Shown here: one piece after another, positions 1-14,796 of the stretch
How positions within the stretch are numbered: position 1 is the first letter of the stretch
How the letters are laid out: each line of letters opens with the position of its first letter
DNA from: Pandoraea pulmonicola
Lineage (GTDB): Bacteria > Pseudomonadota > Gammaproteobacteria > Burkholderiales > Burkholderiaceae
Reading direction: 5' to 3'
DNA: 64,000 nt
Assembly: GCF_000815105.2 (NCBI RefSeq)
Contig: NZ_CP010310.2
Location: forward strand, 5,518,001 to 5,582,000
The notes under the pieces: generated by a model
What the model saw: the letters and a program-made list of their open reading frames with translations, nothing else
Told to the model about the DNA's origin: nothing
The model's database searches: none
Position numbers and translations under genes: made by a program

Positions 1-1167
1 TCCGAGACGCAGGAGTTCGAGGTCCGCACGTTCTACAACGAGAGCTATCGCCAGAGCACGCTGGTCAATCCGGCCTTCACGCAGACCATGCATCAGCCGC
101 GCAACTATCAGACCTTCGGCTTCGAGCCCCGCTTCACGCAGCGCCTCTTCGCCGGCCCCACCGCGCATGACGTGACCGTGGGCTACCGCTACGTGCACGA
201 GCGCGGCGACGACAACAACTGGACGACGACGCTCGCCACCGGCCGCAACTCCGCCATCCAGACGTTCAACAACTTCACCAGCGCGAACGCGTTCTACATC
301 GACGATCGCATCGCGTGGGGCAACTGGCGACTCACGCCCGGCGTGCGCTACGAGACGATCAGCTCGCAGCGCGTGGACAACGCGACGAATGCAACGTACC
401 GCACCGACAACAACAAGGCGCTGCCGTCGGTCAACCTGTCGTATCTCGTGAACGACGCCTGGACGCTGTTCGCCGACTACAGCACCTCGTTCGGCCCGGT
501 GCAGAACACGCAGCTCAATTCGATGTCGGCCTCGAACCCGCTCGAGCCCGAGCTCGCGCGCACGTACGAGATCGGCACGCGCTGGACTGACAAGCGCTGG
601 AAGGCGGAACTCACCGCGTTCAGGATGAAGTTCGACAACCAGATCCTGCAGGTGCCCGGCAGCAGCCCGGCGACCTTCCAGAATATCGGTGCGACGAACC
701 ACGACGGCATCGAGACCGCCCTCGACTACACGTTCGATCAGGACAGCGCGCTGCGCGGTCTGAACCTGTACGCCAACTTCACGTACGTGCGCGCGATCCA
801 GAAGTCGGGCGCGACGTCGGGTCTCGATGTGCCGTTCTACTCGCGCTTCACCGATACGCTGGGCGCGCGCTACGAGATCGGCCAGTGGACGTTCAACGTG
901 TCGACCACGCACCAGAGCTCGCAGTACTCGGATCTGGCGAACACGGAAGCGGAATCGGCCGACGGCAGCAACGGCAAGGTGCCGGGCTTTCGCGTCTGGA
1001 ACCTGCAGGCCATGTACAGGATCCCCGGGTACAAGAAGGCCGACATCACCGTGGGCCTGAACAACGTGTTCGACAAGCGCTACTACACGCGCAACGTCGA
1101 CAGCAACGCGGGCCGCATGGTCGGCGCGCCGCGCATGGTCTACGTGCAGGGGCACTTCGGGTTCTGA
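1..1167 (+). CDS. TonB-dependent outer-membrane receptor, FecA-like, 3' part only
   Basis: The reading frame is open from the first base of the window, so the N-terminal signal, plug and early barrel lie outside it. The visible ~388 residues are a beta-barrel C-terminal half: alternating aromatic and polar strands, the family sequence LNNVFDKRYYTRN near the end, and a final strand closing in GHFGF with the C-terminal Phe needed for barrel insertion. Family knowledge points to an energised siderophore or ferric-citrate importer. The strand around FYNESYRQST recalls FecA-type receptors, but the substrate cannot be fixed from a fragment. It converges with the Fic-domain gene downstream. Confidence 0.85.
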   Translation, partial: SETQEFEVRTFYNESYRQSTLVNPAFTQTMHQPRNYQTFGFEPRFTQRLFAGPTAHDVTVGYRYVHERGDDNNWTTTLATGRNSAIQTFNNFTSANAFYIDDRIAWGNWRLTPGVRYETISSQRVDNATNATYRTDNNKALPSVNLSYLVNDAWTLFADYSTSFGPVQNTQLNSMSASNPLEPELARTYEIGTRWTDKRWKAELTAFRMKFDNQILQVPGSSPATFQNIGATNHDGIETALDYTFDQDSALRGLNLYANFTYVRAIQKSGATSGLDVPFYSRFTDTLGARYEIGQWTFNVSTTHQSSQYSDLANTEAESADGSNGKVPGFRVWNLQAMYRIPGYKKADITVGLNNVFDKRYYTRNVDSNAGRMVGAPRMVYVQGHFGF

Positions 1168-1192
1168 TCGGCCGCGCGCCGGCGCACCGCGC

Positions 1193-1234
1193 AAAAACCC
1201 CCAAAGGGTTGGCGCTATGTCCAACGCTTGGGGG
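1193..1234 (-). terminator. Intrinsic terminator of the ART-Fic gene
   Basis: Nested stem CCCCCAA (1198-1204) with TTGGGGG (1228-1234), and inner GTTGG (1208-1212) with CCAAC (1221-1225). Five A residues at 1193-1197 give a U-tract on the minus strand, so it best serves the minus-strand gene ending at 1290. It sits between two convergent genes and may stop both. Confidence 0.6.
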
Positions 1235-1289
1235 GCGGTTCATTTCGATGGCAGGCTTTTTCCCTGCCGAGACGCGGCAGGCAGGCGCG

Positions 1290-4200
1290 CTACCTGATCT
1301 TCTTCTTGCGGCCGCCGGACGTCTTCTTGCGCTCCGCCCATGACGTACGCTTCGGCTTGCGGGTGCCGGACGATTTCCTGGGCGTCCTGGCACTTCGCGC
1401 ACCGCCGGTCGAACCGCCGCGCATCTTCTCCAGTGCCGCCACCTTCGCGGGCCGTGGCAGCGGCGGGACGATAAGGTCCGCGCTCTCGAGGAACCGCTGC
1501 GTCCGCCGGTTGATTCTGCGAGCGCGCGGGACGACGGGCTGTGGCTGTGGCTGTGGCTCGACGAGCATACTGTGATCGTCGGACGACGGCACGACGTCCA
1601 TCGTATCCTGCGCGTCGTCCTCATCCTGCGCGACCGGTTCGACGACCATCGCGGTCGTATTGTCCGTCGCTGCCGGAACGGACGTCGGATCGCCGTCGTG
1701 CTGCGGGTCGAGACCGGCGCTCAAGCGCTGCACTATTTCGATTTCCAGACGTCGCTTGAGCGCTACGGCATCCGCATACGCCTGCCTCGATACGGTGCCC
1801 CTCCGCATTGCGCCGTGAGCCTGCACAAACCGGTTCATCTCCTGAACAAGTTCATCCGAGAGCCATGCCTCGCGGTGCGGGATGTAGGCGAGCAACTCCT
1901 CGACGACCCACATGTCGTCCCGCTCGATACGCCCTCCCGTCGCCAACCGATCTTCCTCCTCGCGAACACCGGTCAGACGCTCGTCCATCTTGCCGCCGGC
2001 AAGTCCGCTCACGAAGCGGTCGACGTCCTCCGTTTCATTGATCGGCATCGAGGCAAGCGACATGTCCCGGTTCGACAGGGGCGAGGGCAGCGCCGACGGC
2101 GGTCTGGCAAAGCTGGCTTTCCATTCGCGCGCCGGAGTGGTCTGGTCGGCGTCCTGGTCGAACACGCGCAGCGGTTGCTGCGGTTGATCCGGTTGGATGC
2201 CGAAACCCGCACGGCGCAGGATCAGATAGGCATAGGCCCGACTGATCCGTCCGTTCCCGTCGTGCAGCGGATGCAGCACGCTGAGCCTTTGCTGGATCTC
2301 GGCGGCCAGCGCGGCGACCCTGGCTTCGTTATCGGGCGACGGCGTTCCCATGATCCGTTTCAACTGCGTCGCCCCGTCTCGCAGAATGGCCTTGAGCAGC
2401 GGCTGTTTGTCTTCCTTTTGATAAGCGACGCGGTATTCACCAGGCTTCCGCGTCTCCTTACTGACTGTCATCCCGTTATCAACGAGCGCCTTGTGCGCGC
2501 GTTTATCCAGCTTGACCGGTTCGCCCCAGGTCGACGGCGTGTCCGCCTGCGTGATGAAATCGATGTCCTTGGCCGTCCCCCCCGTGAGCCGGGCGGCGAT
2601 GGACTTGAATCCGTCGATGGACCAGATGTCGGTGCCGTCATCGGTGATCACCTCGTGCCACACTTCGGCCGTCCTCTTGCCGTAGGGATAGGCAAAGCTC
2701 GCGTCGCTCTGCCCCTCGACCGTGCCTCCGACGCTATTCGAAATGAACCACGCCTGCGTGCGCTGATCGAGCCCGCTTTGGGGCAGGCCGGTCAACCACC
2801 GGTCTTTCGGATTGAGCAGCGCCTCCTGGCTGTGCTTCACGGCGTTGACGTGCGACGACGATTCGCCCTGCTCCAGCAGCGTGACAAGACGCGTGACCCC
2901 CGCGCCGAAATTCCCCTCTTCGATCGACAGGACCTTGAATGTCGCCCGGGCGCGGAACACGACTTCACGCTGACCATGACCCACCTGCGGCGCGACCGGA
3001 CTGATGGGAATGCCGTTGAATCCCTTCGCGTAGATCTTGTAGCGGTCCATGGCGTTGCTACTGTCGGCCACGGCGCCCTTGGAAAACGTGACGGTGCCGC
3101 CGGCCGATTCGCTGGCGCTCAACGGCGTGCCCTGACTGAACACCTCGCCGACCTTGAGTGAGTCGTTTCGCGCATAGGCGGCATAGAGCGTGCCTTCGAT
3201 GGGCGCGATTTGCGCGAGCGTGGTATCGAGCAGCGAGATATTGGCCCCCGGGGTGGAGCGCTTGCGCGACACCTTGCTCTTGGTCACAGTCTCCTGGTCC
3301 ATGCCCACGTTGTCGCGTTGCATGCTCGTCGCCGGCGACGCCCATTTCGTCAGAATGTCGCGCTCGTTGCGTTTGTCGTTACCGCCCAGACGTTTATGCA
3401 ACTGCTCGGTGCGTTGGCGCAGGAAGGGACGGTCTTCGATCAGCTCGCGGTGCGACGTCCAGTCGACCGCGGAGACATCGCTGTACTTGGGGGGGCTGTA
3501 CGCTTCGACCCTGGGCGATTTTCCGCTTCGCACGTCGACGATCGTCTGCAGATAGCGGCCCTTGTCGCCAAGCCCGGCCTCCTTGCCTACGCTTTGGCCG
3601 TCGCCACGTCGCGCCGCCAAATGGCTGTAGAGCGCGATCACGTAATCGTCCTTGCCCGATGCGCCTGAACTCACCAGGCGCTCGAGGATTTTCGTGAGCT
3701 CGCCGAGATTGTTCCGATGCGTGCCCAGTGTCGCTCTCTGCTCGTCGGTCAGGTTATCCCATGTCGTGTGGTCGATCGTCGCGAGCCGACCCGCGAAGTC
3801 CACCGCTTCGTCCGGGTTCCACGGGGCTTGCGCCTCGGGCGATTCCTCCCGGGCGAAAGGAAATATCGTCCTGTAGTGCTTTGCAATCGCTTTGCGGTGG
3901 TTGTCGACGGAATAGCGCGAGAGCATCGGAATGTCCCGGGCCGCGCTGTCGAGAAGGCCGGCGTCGTTCTCGGGAGAGGTGCCGAGCGTGTTTGCCTGGC
4001 TATCGTCGGGCGGCGCATACGGGGCAAGTTGTTCCCACGCCAATGCGATGTTGTTCGAGAGCCGGACGTTGTTGGGAGACCGCTCTGCCGCCATCCATGT
4101 CAGGCGCACATGCGCGAAGCTTTTCCCGCTCGCCTGCTTGAGCTTCGTCAGGTAGGCGTCCTTGGTGTACTGCTTGTCGACGTCGCTCGCGAAGTCGACC

Positions 4201-4463
4201 ACGCGCTGAATGGGGGCGGACGAGGTCGGGGCGACGGGGCGCTGGAGTTGCGGGGCTGGCGGCGCGGCGATGATCTTGCGCTGTTGCGCGACGGCCTGCG
4301 TGCGAGGACTGGCGTCGATGGCTGCGCGCATTTGCGCGTGCATGCGGCTCCCGGGTCGATGGTCGTCGATCGCCCAGGTCTGTGCGGACGCCGAAGCGGA
4401 TGCCGGCGTGCTGTCCGACCTGGTGTCCACCTGCGGCCTTCGCGTCGTCTCCCCTTCGCTCAT
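1290..4463 (-). CDS. Multidomain Fic protein with ADP-ribosyltransferase-like region (putative toxin/effector)
   Basis: A 1057-residue protein. Residues 33-89 are low-complexity and carry DHRP, an IDASPRTQAVAQQRK segment and PIQRV, a pattern I associate with N-termini of cargo of extracellular contractile injection systems. Residues ~420-530 resemble an ADP-ribosyltransferase fold: PLSAS in place of the STS strand, TVTFSKGA, IYAKGFNGIPIS, then QRE at 498-500 followed by VVFRARATFKV (a Q-x-E pair). Residues ~650-755 are a Fic domain with GEYR at 675-678 and the catalytic motif HPLHDGNGRISR at 731-742 (His731). Fic enzymes usually transfer AMP to a hydroxyl of a target protein. The last 80 residues are very Arg/Lys rich. 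There is no signal peptide or membrane segment. The gene has its own -10 box and terminator, so it stands alone between rpoC and a TonB receptor. Fic is certain from the motif; the ART and secretion readings are inference. Confidence 0.85.
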   Translation of the reverse strand: MSEGETTRRPQVDTRSDSTPASASASAQTWAIDDHRPGSRMHAQMRAAIDASPRTQAVAQQRKIIAAPPAPQLQRPVAPTSSAPIQRVVDFASDVDKQYTKDAYLTKLKQASGKSFAHVRLTWMAAERSPNNVRLSNNIALAWEQLAPYAPPDDSQANTLGTSPENDAGLLDSAARDIPMLSRYSVDNHRKAIAKHYRTIFPFAREESPEAQAPWNPDEAVDFAGRLATIDHTTWDNLTDEQRATLGTHRNNLGELTKILERLVSSGASGKDDYVIALYSHLAARRGDGQSVGKEAGLGDKGRYLQTIVDVRSGKSPRVEAYSPPKYSDVSAVDWTSHRELIEDRPFLRQRTEQLHKRLGGNDKRNERDILTKWASPATSMQRDNVGMDQETVTKSKVSRKRSTPGANISLLDTTLAQIAPIEGTLYAAYARNDSLKVGEVFSQGTPLSASESAGGTVTFSKGAVADSSNAMDRYKIYAKGFNGIPISPVAPQVGHGQREVVFRARATFKVLSIEEGNFGAGVTRLVTLLEQGESSSHVNAVKHSQEALLNPKDRWLTGLPQSGLDQRTQAWFISNSVGGTVEGQSDASFAYPYGKRTAEVWHEVITDDGTDIWSIDGFKSIAARLTGGTAKDIDFITQADTPSTWGEPVKLDKRAHKALVDNGMTVSKETRKPGEYRVAYQKEDKQPLLKAILRDGATQLKRIMGTPSPDNEARVAALAAEIQQRLSVLHPLHDGNGRISRAYAYLILRRAGFGIQPDQPQQPLRVFDQDADQTTPAREWKASFARPPSALPSPLSNRDMSLASMPINETEDVDRFVSGLAGGKMDERLTGVREEEDRLATGGRIERDDMWVVEELLAYIPHREAWLSDELVQEMNRFVQAHGAMRRGTVSRQAYADAVALKRRLEIEIVQRLSAGLDPQHDGDPTSVPAATDNTTAMVVEPVAQDEDDAQDTMDVVPSSDDHSMLVEPQPQPQPVVPRARRINRRTQRFLESADLIVPPLPRPAKVAALEKMRGGSTGGARSARTPRKSSGTRKPKRTSWAERKKTSGGRKKKIR

Positions 4464-4530
4464 CGCTGCCCCGTGTCGTGCGTCCCCAGCTTTTTGTGCG
4501 TCTTCTCCGGCCTCGCTTGAGGGAGCAAAA

Positions 4531-4536
4531 ATTATA
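4531..4536 (-). promoter_or_regulatory. -10 box for the ART-Fic gene
   Basis: A perfect TATAAT on the minus strand, about 70 bases upstream of the ATG at 4463. The -35 region is not recognisable, so activator dependence is possible. The stretch is AT-richer than its surroundings. Confidence 0.5.
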
Positions 4537-4598
4537 TCGCCCTTTCAAGGACATAAGACGACATTGCGGTGGCGCTTCGCGCCGTTTTACCCACGCGC

Positions 4599-4629
4599 AA
4601 AAAAAACGGCACCCCGCAAAGGGTGCCGT
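4599..4629 (-). terminator. rpoBC operon terminator
   Basis: A nine-base stem ACGGCACCC/GGGTGCCGT (4606-4614, 4621-4629) with loop CGCAAA, followed on the minus strand by a T-run (4599-4605). It lies about 70 bases after the rpoC stop. Confidence 0.9.
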
Positions 4630-4700
4630 CTTCATGACGCTTCGTCCCGGTCCGGCAGCCCCCGCTTTCGCGAGCGCCGCCGTTCCGAAGGTCGCGTGGC

Positions 4701-7700
4701 TTACTCCGCCGCGCGCTCCTCCTCCGAGGTCGGCATCGGCGCAAACGCCTCTTCCAGCGCGATCTGGTCGTGACGCTCGCGATCCGACGTCTCGCGGGCC
4801 TTGCGGGCCTTGTGATACGCCAGACCCGTACCTGCCGGGATAAGACGACCGACGATGACGTTTTCCTTCAGGCCACGCAGGTCGTCCTTCTTGCCCATGA
4901 TCGCGGCTTCGGTCAGCACGCGCGTCGTTTCCTGGAACGATGCCGCCGAGATGAACGAATCCGTCGACAGCGACGCCTTCGTAATACCCAGCAACACGTT
5001 CTCGTACTGCGCCGGACGCTTGTCCTGGGCGATCATCGCGTCGTTCTCGTCGAGCATGTCCGAACGTTCGACCTGCTCGCCGGTGATGAAGCGCGTATCG
5101 CCCGAATCGACGATCTGCACACGACGCAGCATCTGGCGAACGATCACCTCGATGTGCTTGTCGTTGATCTTCACACCCTGCAAGCGGTACACGTCCTGCA
5201 CTTCGTCGACGATGTAACGCGCCAGCGCCTCGATACCCTGCAGACGCAGAATGTCGTGCGGATCGGCCGGGCCGTCCACGATCATTTCGCCCTTGTTCAC
5301 CACCTGGCCGTCGTGCACCAGCACCTGCTTTTCCTTCGGAATCAGGAACTCGTGCTGGTTGCCGTCCAGATCGGTGATGACCAGACGCTGCTTGCCCTTC
5401 GTGTCCTTGCCGAACGACGTGGTACCCGTGACTTCGGCCAGAATGCCGGCGTCCTTCGGTGCACGCGCTTCGAACAGTTCGGCCACGCGCGGCAGACCCC
5501 CCGTAATATCGCGGGTCTTCTGCGATTCGGTCGGGATACGTGCGAGCACTTCACCCACCGGCACATGCTGGCCGTCCTTGACGGTAATCAGTGCGCCCAC
5601 CTGGAAACCGATCGTCACAGCGTGATCGGTGCCCGGGATCTTCACTTCCTGACCGTTCTCGTCGAGCAGCTTGACCTGCGGACGCACGTTCTTCGACGCC
5701 GGACCACGACGCTTCGGATCGATCACGACCAGCGTGGACAGACCCGTCACATCGTCGATCTGCTTGGCCACCGTGACGCCTTCCTCGACGTTCTCGAACT
5801 TGGCGATACCGCCGTGCTCGGTAATGATCGGGCGCGTCAGCGGATCCCACGTACCCAGCTGGGCGCCGGCCTTGACCTGGGCACCGTCCAGTTGCAGCAG
5901 CGTGGCGCCGTACGGCACCTTGTGACGCTCGCGCTCGCGGCCATGGTCGTCCGTGATCAGGATTTCGCCCGAACGCGAAATCACGATCTGCTCGCCCTTG
6001 CCGTTCGTCACGTAACGCATGGTTGCCGTGAAGCGAACCGTACCGTTCGACTTGGCTTCGATCGACGAGGCCACTGCCGCACGCGACGCCGCACCACCGA
6101 TGTGGAACGTACGCATCGTCAGCTGCGTGCCCGGCTCACCGATCGACTGTGCGGCGATCACACCCACCGCCTCGCCGACGTTCACGCGCGCGCCGCGGCC
6201 CAGGTCGCGGCCGTAGCAGGCTGCGCACAGACCGTAGCGCGTGTCGCAGGTCAACGGCGTGCGCACGCGCACTTCGTCGATACCGAGCGACTCGATCGTC
6301 TCGACCACATCTTCGTCGAGCAGCGTGCCGGCTTCGAACACCGTCTCTTGCGTTTCCGGATTCACGACGTCGGCGACAGCCACGCGACCCAGGATACGGT
6401 CGCGCAGGGCTTCGACCACTTCACCGCCCTCGACCAGCGCCTTCATCGCCACGCCGTTGCTCGTGCCGCAATCGTCTTCGACCACGACCAGATCCTGCGT
6501 CACGTCGACCAGACGACGCGTCAGGTAACCCGAGTTTGCCGTCTTCAGTGCCGTATCGGCCAGACCCTTACGTGCACCGTGGGTCGAGATGAAGTACTGC
6601 AACACGTTCAGGCCTTCGCGGAAGTTCGCGGTAATCGGCGTCTCGATGATCGAGCCGTCCGGCTTGGCCATCAGGCCACGCATACCGGCGAGCTGACGAA
6701 TCTGGGCGCTCGAACCGCGAGCCCCCGAGTCGGCCATCATGTAAATCGAGTTGAACGACTCCTGATCCACGGCGTTGCCGTCGCGGTCGATCGTCTTCTC
6801 CTTCGAGAGCTGCTCCATCATCGCCTTGCCCACGGCGTCACCGGTAGCACCCCAGATGTCGACGACGTTGTTGTAACGCTCCTGCGCCGTGACCAGACCC
6901 GACATGTACTGACGATCGTATTCCTTGACCTTCTTCGACGCTTCGCCGATCAGCTCTTCCTTCTTCGTCGGCACGAGCATGTCGTCGACGCAGATCGAGA
7001 TACCGGCGCGCGTGGCCAGGCGGAAGCCCGATTGCATCAGCTTGTCGACGAAGATCACCGTCTCGCGCAGACCGCAGCGGCGGAACGCCGTGTTGATCAG
7101 CTTCGAGATTTCCTTCTTCTTGAGCGACTTGTTGAGCACCGAGAACGGCAGGCCCGGCGGCAGAATTTCCGACAGGATCGCGCGACCGACGGTCGTCGGG
7201 TACAGCGTGACCTTCGGCGTCTTCTCGCCCGTTTCCGGATCGACCGTGTACTCCGTGATACGCACGTTCACGCGCGAAGCCAGTTCGACTTCCTTGTTGT
7301 CGTACGCGCGCAGCACTTCCGAGACGTCGACGAACGACAGGCCTTCGCCGCGACCGTTGATCTTGTCTCGGGTCGCGTAGTACAGACCCAGCACGATATC
7401 CTGCGACGGCACGATCGACGGATCGCCGTTGGCCGGGAACAACACGTTGTTCGAGGCCAGCATCAGGGTACGCGCTTCCATCTGCGCTTCGAGCGACAGC
7501 GGCACGTGGACGGCCATCTGGTCACCGTCGAAGTCGGCGTTGAACGCCGCGCAAACCAGCGGGTGAAGCTGGATTGCCTTGCCTTCGATCAGCACCGGCT
7601 CGAACGCCTGAATACCCAGACGGTGCAGCGTCGGTGCGCGGTTGAGCATGATCGGGTGCTCGCGGATCACCTCTTCGAGGATGTCCCACACCACCGGCGT

Positions 7701-8912
7701 CTGGTTCTCGACTTCCTTCTTCGCGGCCTTGATCGTCGTGGCCACGCCCATCACTTCCAGCTTGTGGAAAATGAACGGCTTGAAGAGTTCGAGCGCCATC
7801 AGCTTGGGCAGACCGCACTGATGCAGCTTGAGCGTCGGGCCCACGGTAATCACCGAACGGCCCGAGTAGTCGACGCGCTTGCCCAGCAGGTTCTGACGGA
7901 AACGACCGCTCTTGCCCTTGATCATGTCGGCCAGCGACTTGAGCGGGCGCTTGTTCGCACCGGTCATCGCCTTGCCGCGACGGCCGTTGTCGAGCAGCGA
8001 GTCCACCGATTCCTGCAGCATGCGCTTTTCGTTGCGCACGATGATGTCCGGGGCCTTGAGCTCGAGCAGACGCTTCAGACGGTTGTTACGGTTGATGACG
8101 CGGCGATACAGATCGTTCAGGTCCGAGGTCGCGAAGCGGCCACCGTCGAGCGGCACCAGCGGACGCAGCTCGGGCGGTAGCACCGGCAGCACTTCGAGCA
8201 CCATCCACTCGGGCTTGATGCCCGAGCGCTGGAAGGCCTCGAGCACCTTCAGGCGCTTGGCGTACTTCTTGATCTTGGCTTCCGAGCCCGTGGCCTGCAG
8301 CTCGGCGCGCAGATGCTCGACCTGCTGGTCGATGTCGATCGAGCGCAGCAATTCGCGCACGCCTTCCGCGCCCATCTCGGCACGGAATTCGTCGCCGTAT
8401 TCCTCGACCTTGTTGTAGTAATCCTCCTCGGTCATGATCTGGCAGCGCTTGAGCGGCGTCATGCCCGGTTCGAGGACCACGTACGCTTCGAAGTACAGCA
8501 CGCGTTCGATGTCGCGCAGCGTCATGTCGAGCACCATGCCCAGACGCGACGGCAGCGACTTCAGGAACCAGATGTGCGCGACCGGCGAGGCCAGCTCGAT
8601 GTGGCCCATGCGCTCGCGACGCACCTTCGCCAGCGTGACTTCCACACCGCACTTCTCGCAGATCACGCCGCGGTGCTTCAGGCGCTTGTACTTGCCGCAA
8701 AGGCACTCGTAGTCCTTGATCGGACCGAAGATCTTTGCGCAGAACAGACCGTCACGCTCGGGCTTGAAAGTCCGGTAGTTGATCGTTTCCGGCTTCTTCA
8801 CTTCGCCGAACGACCACGAACGGATCTTGTCCGGCGAAGCCAGACCGATCTTGATCGCGTCGAACTGTTCGTCCTGTTGGACTTGCTTGAATAGATCGAG
8901 CAAAGCTTTCAT
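4701..8912 (-). CDS. rpoC: DNA-directed RNA polymerase subunit beta'
   Basis: A 1403-residue catalytic subunit of the core RNA polymerase. The N-terminal zinc site is visible as C70, C72, C85 and C88. The magnesium-binding catalytic loop [12 protein letters not shown] lies near residue 460. The full length matches beta- and gammaproteobacterial RpoC. It starts 26 bases after rpoB and is cotranscribed with it. ATG at 8912 has AGGAGA a few bases upstream. Nothing unusual seen. Confidence 0.99.
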   Translation of the reverse strand: MKALLDLFKQVQQDEQFDAIKIGLASPDKIRSWSFGEVKKPETINYRTFKPERDGLFCAKIFGPIKDYECLCGKYKRLKHRGVICEKCGVEVTLAKVRRERMGHIELASPVAHIWFLKSLPSRLGMVLDMTLRDIERVLYFEAYVVLEPGMTPLKRCQIMTEEDYYNKVEEYGDEFRAEMGAEGVRELLRSIDIDQQVEHLRAELQATGSEAKIKKYAKRLKVLEAFQRSGIKPEWMVLEVLPVLPPELRPLVPLDGGRFATSDLNDLYRRVINRNNRLKRLLELKAPDIIVRNEKRMLQESVDSLLDNGRRGKAMTGANKRPLKSLADMIKGKSGRFRQNLLGKRVDYSGRSVITVGPTLKLHQCGLPKLMALELFKPFIFHKLEVMGVATTIKAAKKEVENQTPVVWDILEEVIREHPIMLNRAPTLHRLGIQAFEPVLIEGKAIQLHPLVCAAFNADFDGDQMAVHVPLSLEAQMEARTLMLASNNVLFPANGDPSIVPSQDIVLGLYYATRDKINGRGEGLSFVDVSEVLRAYDNKEVELASRVNVRITEYTVDPETGEKTPKVTLYPTTVGRAILSEILPPGLPFSVLNKSLKKKEISKLINTAFRRCGLRETVIFVDKLMQSGFRLATRAGISICVDDMLVPTKKEELIGEASKKVKEYDRQYMSGLVTAQERYNNVVDIWGATGDAVGKAMMEQLSKEKTIDRDGNAVDQESFNSIYMMADSGARGSSAQIRQLAGMRGLMAKPDGSIIETPITANFREGLNVLQYFISTHGARKGLADTALKTANSGYLTRRLVDVTQDLVVVEDDCGTSNGVAMKALVEGGEVVEALRDRILGRVAVADVVNPETQETVFEAGTLLDEDVVETIESLGIDEVRVRTPLTCDTRYGLCAACYGRDLGRGARVNVGEAVGVIAAQSIGEPGTQLTMRTFHIGGAASRAAVASSIEAKSNGTVRFTATMRYVTNGKGEQIVISRSGEILITDDHGRERERHKVPYGATLLQLDGAQVKAGAQLGTWDPLTRPIITEHGGIAKFENVEEGVTVAKQIDDVTGLSTLVVIDPKRRGPASKNVRPQVKLLDENGQEVKIPGTDHAVTIGFQVGALITVKDGQHVPVGEVLARIPTESQKTRDITGGLPRVAELFEARAPKDAGILAEVTGTTSFGKDTKGKQRLVITDLDGNQHEFLIPKEKQVLVHDGQVVNKGEMIVDGPADPHDILRLQGIEALARYIVDEVQDVYRLQGVKINDKHIEVIVRQMLRRVQIVDSGDTRFITGEQVERSDMLDENDAMIAQDKRPAQYENVLLGITKASLSTDSFISAASFQETTRVLTEAAIMGKKDDLRGLKENVIVGRLIPAGTGLAYHKARKARETSDRERHDQIALEEAFAPMPTSEEERAAE

Positions 8913-8938
8913 TGCTTTCTCCTGTTGCCTGAACGCGA

Positions 8939-13045
<4,107 letters not shown>

Positions 13046-13475
13046 TACGATCTCCGAATCACTACGCTGACGACGACGGCAGGCATCGTCAACGGGTGTT
13101 CATCGACTGAGACCAGACGTCCCCCACGGCGGGCTTGCCGCGGAGCAACGAGCTTGGTGGTTGGCCGCTACCAACCGCTGGCTGACGGCGACGGATGCCT
13201 GTGTTGCCCGTCGCCCGACCAAACTTGCCTTCTGCAGTCGCTTCAGAAGACAAAGAGAAAACCGCCGGGCAAGCCACGCCGCGATTTTTTCTTTGGCCTC
13301 TTCGGTACTTCCCGTACCGAGCGCTTCGCTCCGCGCTCACGTGAGACATCCGTTTGAAACGGCACCGTTCACGTGCACTTTCGCAAAAACGCCTTACTTT
13401 CAATCACTTGGCATTCGACAACATCGACTTTCGAATCCCGCATCCCGGTTTTGGGATTTGCATCTCCAGAAAGCA
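13046..13475 (-). other. Long rplL-rpoB leader region
   Basis: About 430 non-coding bases precede rpoB after the rplL attenuator. In Enterobacteria this interval holds the partial terminator and an RNase III site that set the ribosomal-protein to polymerase ratio. I see several GC-rich inverted segments here but no ORF with coding character, and no strong promoter consensus. Confidence 0.5.
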
Positions 13476-13507
13476 CAAAAAGGCTGACGACATTTCGTCG
13501 CCAGCCT
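13476..13507 (-). terminator. rplL downstream attenuator
   Basis: A hairpin with arms AAGGCTG and CAGCCTT closed over ACGA/TCGT, followed on the minus strand by a T-rich run (AAAAA on the plus strand). It lies just after the rplL stop. By analogy it lets only part of the transcription pass into rpoBC. Confidence 0.75.
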
Positions 13508-13527
13508 TCCCTACGCGCAGAGTCGAA

Positions 13528-13905
13528 TTACTTGACTTCGACCTTGGCGCCGGCTTCTTCCAGCTTCTTCTTGGCTTCGTCGGCGGCAGCCTTGTCGACG
13601 CCTTCCTTGACAGCCTTCGGAGCGCCGTCAACCAGATCCTTGGCTTCCTTCAGGCCCAGGCCGGTGATTTCGCGCACGGCCTTGATGACGCCGACCTTGT
13701 TGGCACCGACTTCCGCCAGGATGACGTTGAATTCGGTCTGCTCTTCAGCAGCAGCGGCACCGCCGCCAGCACCCGCCGGGCCAGCCACTGCCAGGGCAGC
13801 TGCCGACACGCCGAACTTCTCTTCGAACGCCTTGACCAGGTCGTTCAGTTCCATAACCGACATCGCGCCTACGGCTTCGATGATTTCGTCTTTCGTGATT
13901 GCCAT
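13528..13905 (-). CDS. rplL: 50S ribosomal protein L7/L12
   Basis: A 125-residue stalk protein of the large ribosomal subunit that recruits translation GTPases. Typical layout: an N-terminal dimerisation helix, an Ala/Gly-rich hinge (residues ~38-52) and a C-terminal factor-binding domain with [16 protein letters not shown]. It follows rplJ by 60 bases and binds L10 as multiple dimers. Confidence 0.98.
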   Translation of the reverse strand: MAITKDEIIEAVGAMSVMELNDLVKAFEEKFGVSAAALAVAGPAGAGGGAAAAEEQTEFNVILAEVGANKVGVIKAVREITGLGLKEAKDLVDGAPKAVKEGVDKAAADEAKKKLEEAGAKVEVK

Positions 13906-13965
13906 TTGTAAAACTCCTAGATTGTGTTCGGACCGAAGTCAGCGATCGTGTAACCGAAGCGAGAA

Positions 13966-14463
13966 TTAAGCAGCTTCCGCTTGCTTCTTCTCTGCCACGG
14001 CAGCCAGGACGCGAGCAAAGCCGGAAACCGGCGCTTGCATGACACCCAGCAACTTCGCGAGCAGTTCGTCGCGGCTCGGGATCGAGGCCAGCGCTTGCAC
14101 GCCTGCCTTGTCCATCACCTTGCCGTCGTACGAGCCGGCCTTCAAGATCAACTTGTCGTTGCCCTTCGAAAAGTCGTTCAGGACTTTCGCAGCGGCTACG
14201 GGATCCGTCGAGATACCGTAGATCAGAGGACCGGTCATCTGCTCAGCCAGGTCAGCAAACGGGGTGTTTTCCACCGCGCGGCGAGCCAGCGTGTTCTTCA
14301 GAACGCGCAGGTAGACGCCTTGCTGACGCGCATTGGCGCGAAGCTTCGTCAGATCGCCAACCGTGATTCCGCGATATTCAGCCACAACGATGGTCGAAGC
14401 GCCGGCGACTTGCGCCGATACTTCAGCCACGACGGCTTTCTTATCATCAAGATTAAGTGCCAC
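13966..14463 (-). CDS. rplJ: 50S ribosomal protein L10
   Basis: A 165-residue stalk base protein that anchors L7/L12 dimers to 23S rRNA. The N-terminal RNA-binding domain includes [17 protein letters not shown], and the C-terminal Ala-rich helix binds L12. The protein normally represses its own mRNA through the leader just upstream. Confidence 0.98.
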   Translation of the reverse strand: MALNLDDKKAVVAEVSAQVAGASTIVVAEYRGITVGDLTKLRANARQQGVYLRVLKNTLARRAVENTPFADLAEQMTGPLIYGISTDPVAAAKVLNDFSKGNDKLILKAGSYDGKVMDKAGVQALASIPSRDELLAKLLGVMQAPVSGFARVLAAVAEKKQAEAA

Positions 14464-14479
14464 GGTTAACCTCCAAAAT

Positions 14480-14700
14480 TGACATCACCTCATGGTGATG
14501 CCGTTCCACTAACGGCTTGCCGACATGTCTGGAGTTTCTACCCTCGCGCCCGGTTGCCCGTGTGCGAGGGTGTGACTGCATAACCTGTTCGGGTTCGCCA
14601 TCTGCGTTGGCTGGCGTATTAAGGGAGTGTCAGTGAATGCCCATTCCCGCCAACGGTCTTTGATAACCGGAAGCGATTTCCGAGGAATCCGCTTCCGCCC
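14480..14700 (-). ncRNA. L10 leader of rplJL mRNA
   Basis: More than 300 untranslated bases lie between rplA and rplJ. They contain several inverted segments, such as CATCACC/GGTGATG at about 14486-14500 and ACCCTCGC/GCGAGGGT around 14540-14571. Position and structure fit the known L10 leader, where L10(L12)4 binds and represses translation. The limits are approximate. Confidence 0.55.
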
Positions 14701-14796
14701 AAAGTCTTTTGCTACTGGCTGTCGATCTCGAGGATCTCGGCCATCGCAGGGGACGCCATCACCCTGCGATTGCGATACATTGCAACGTGGTGTCGC

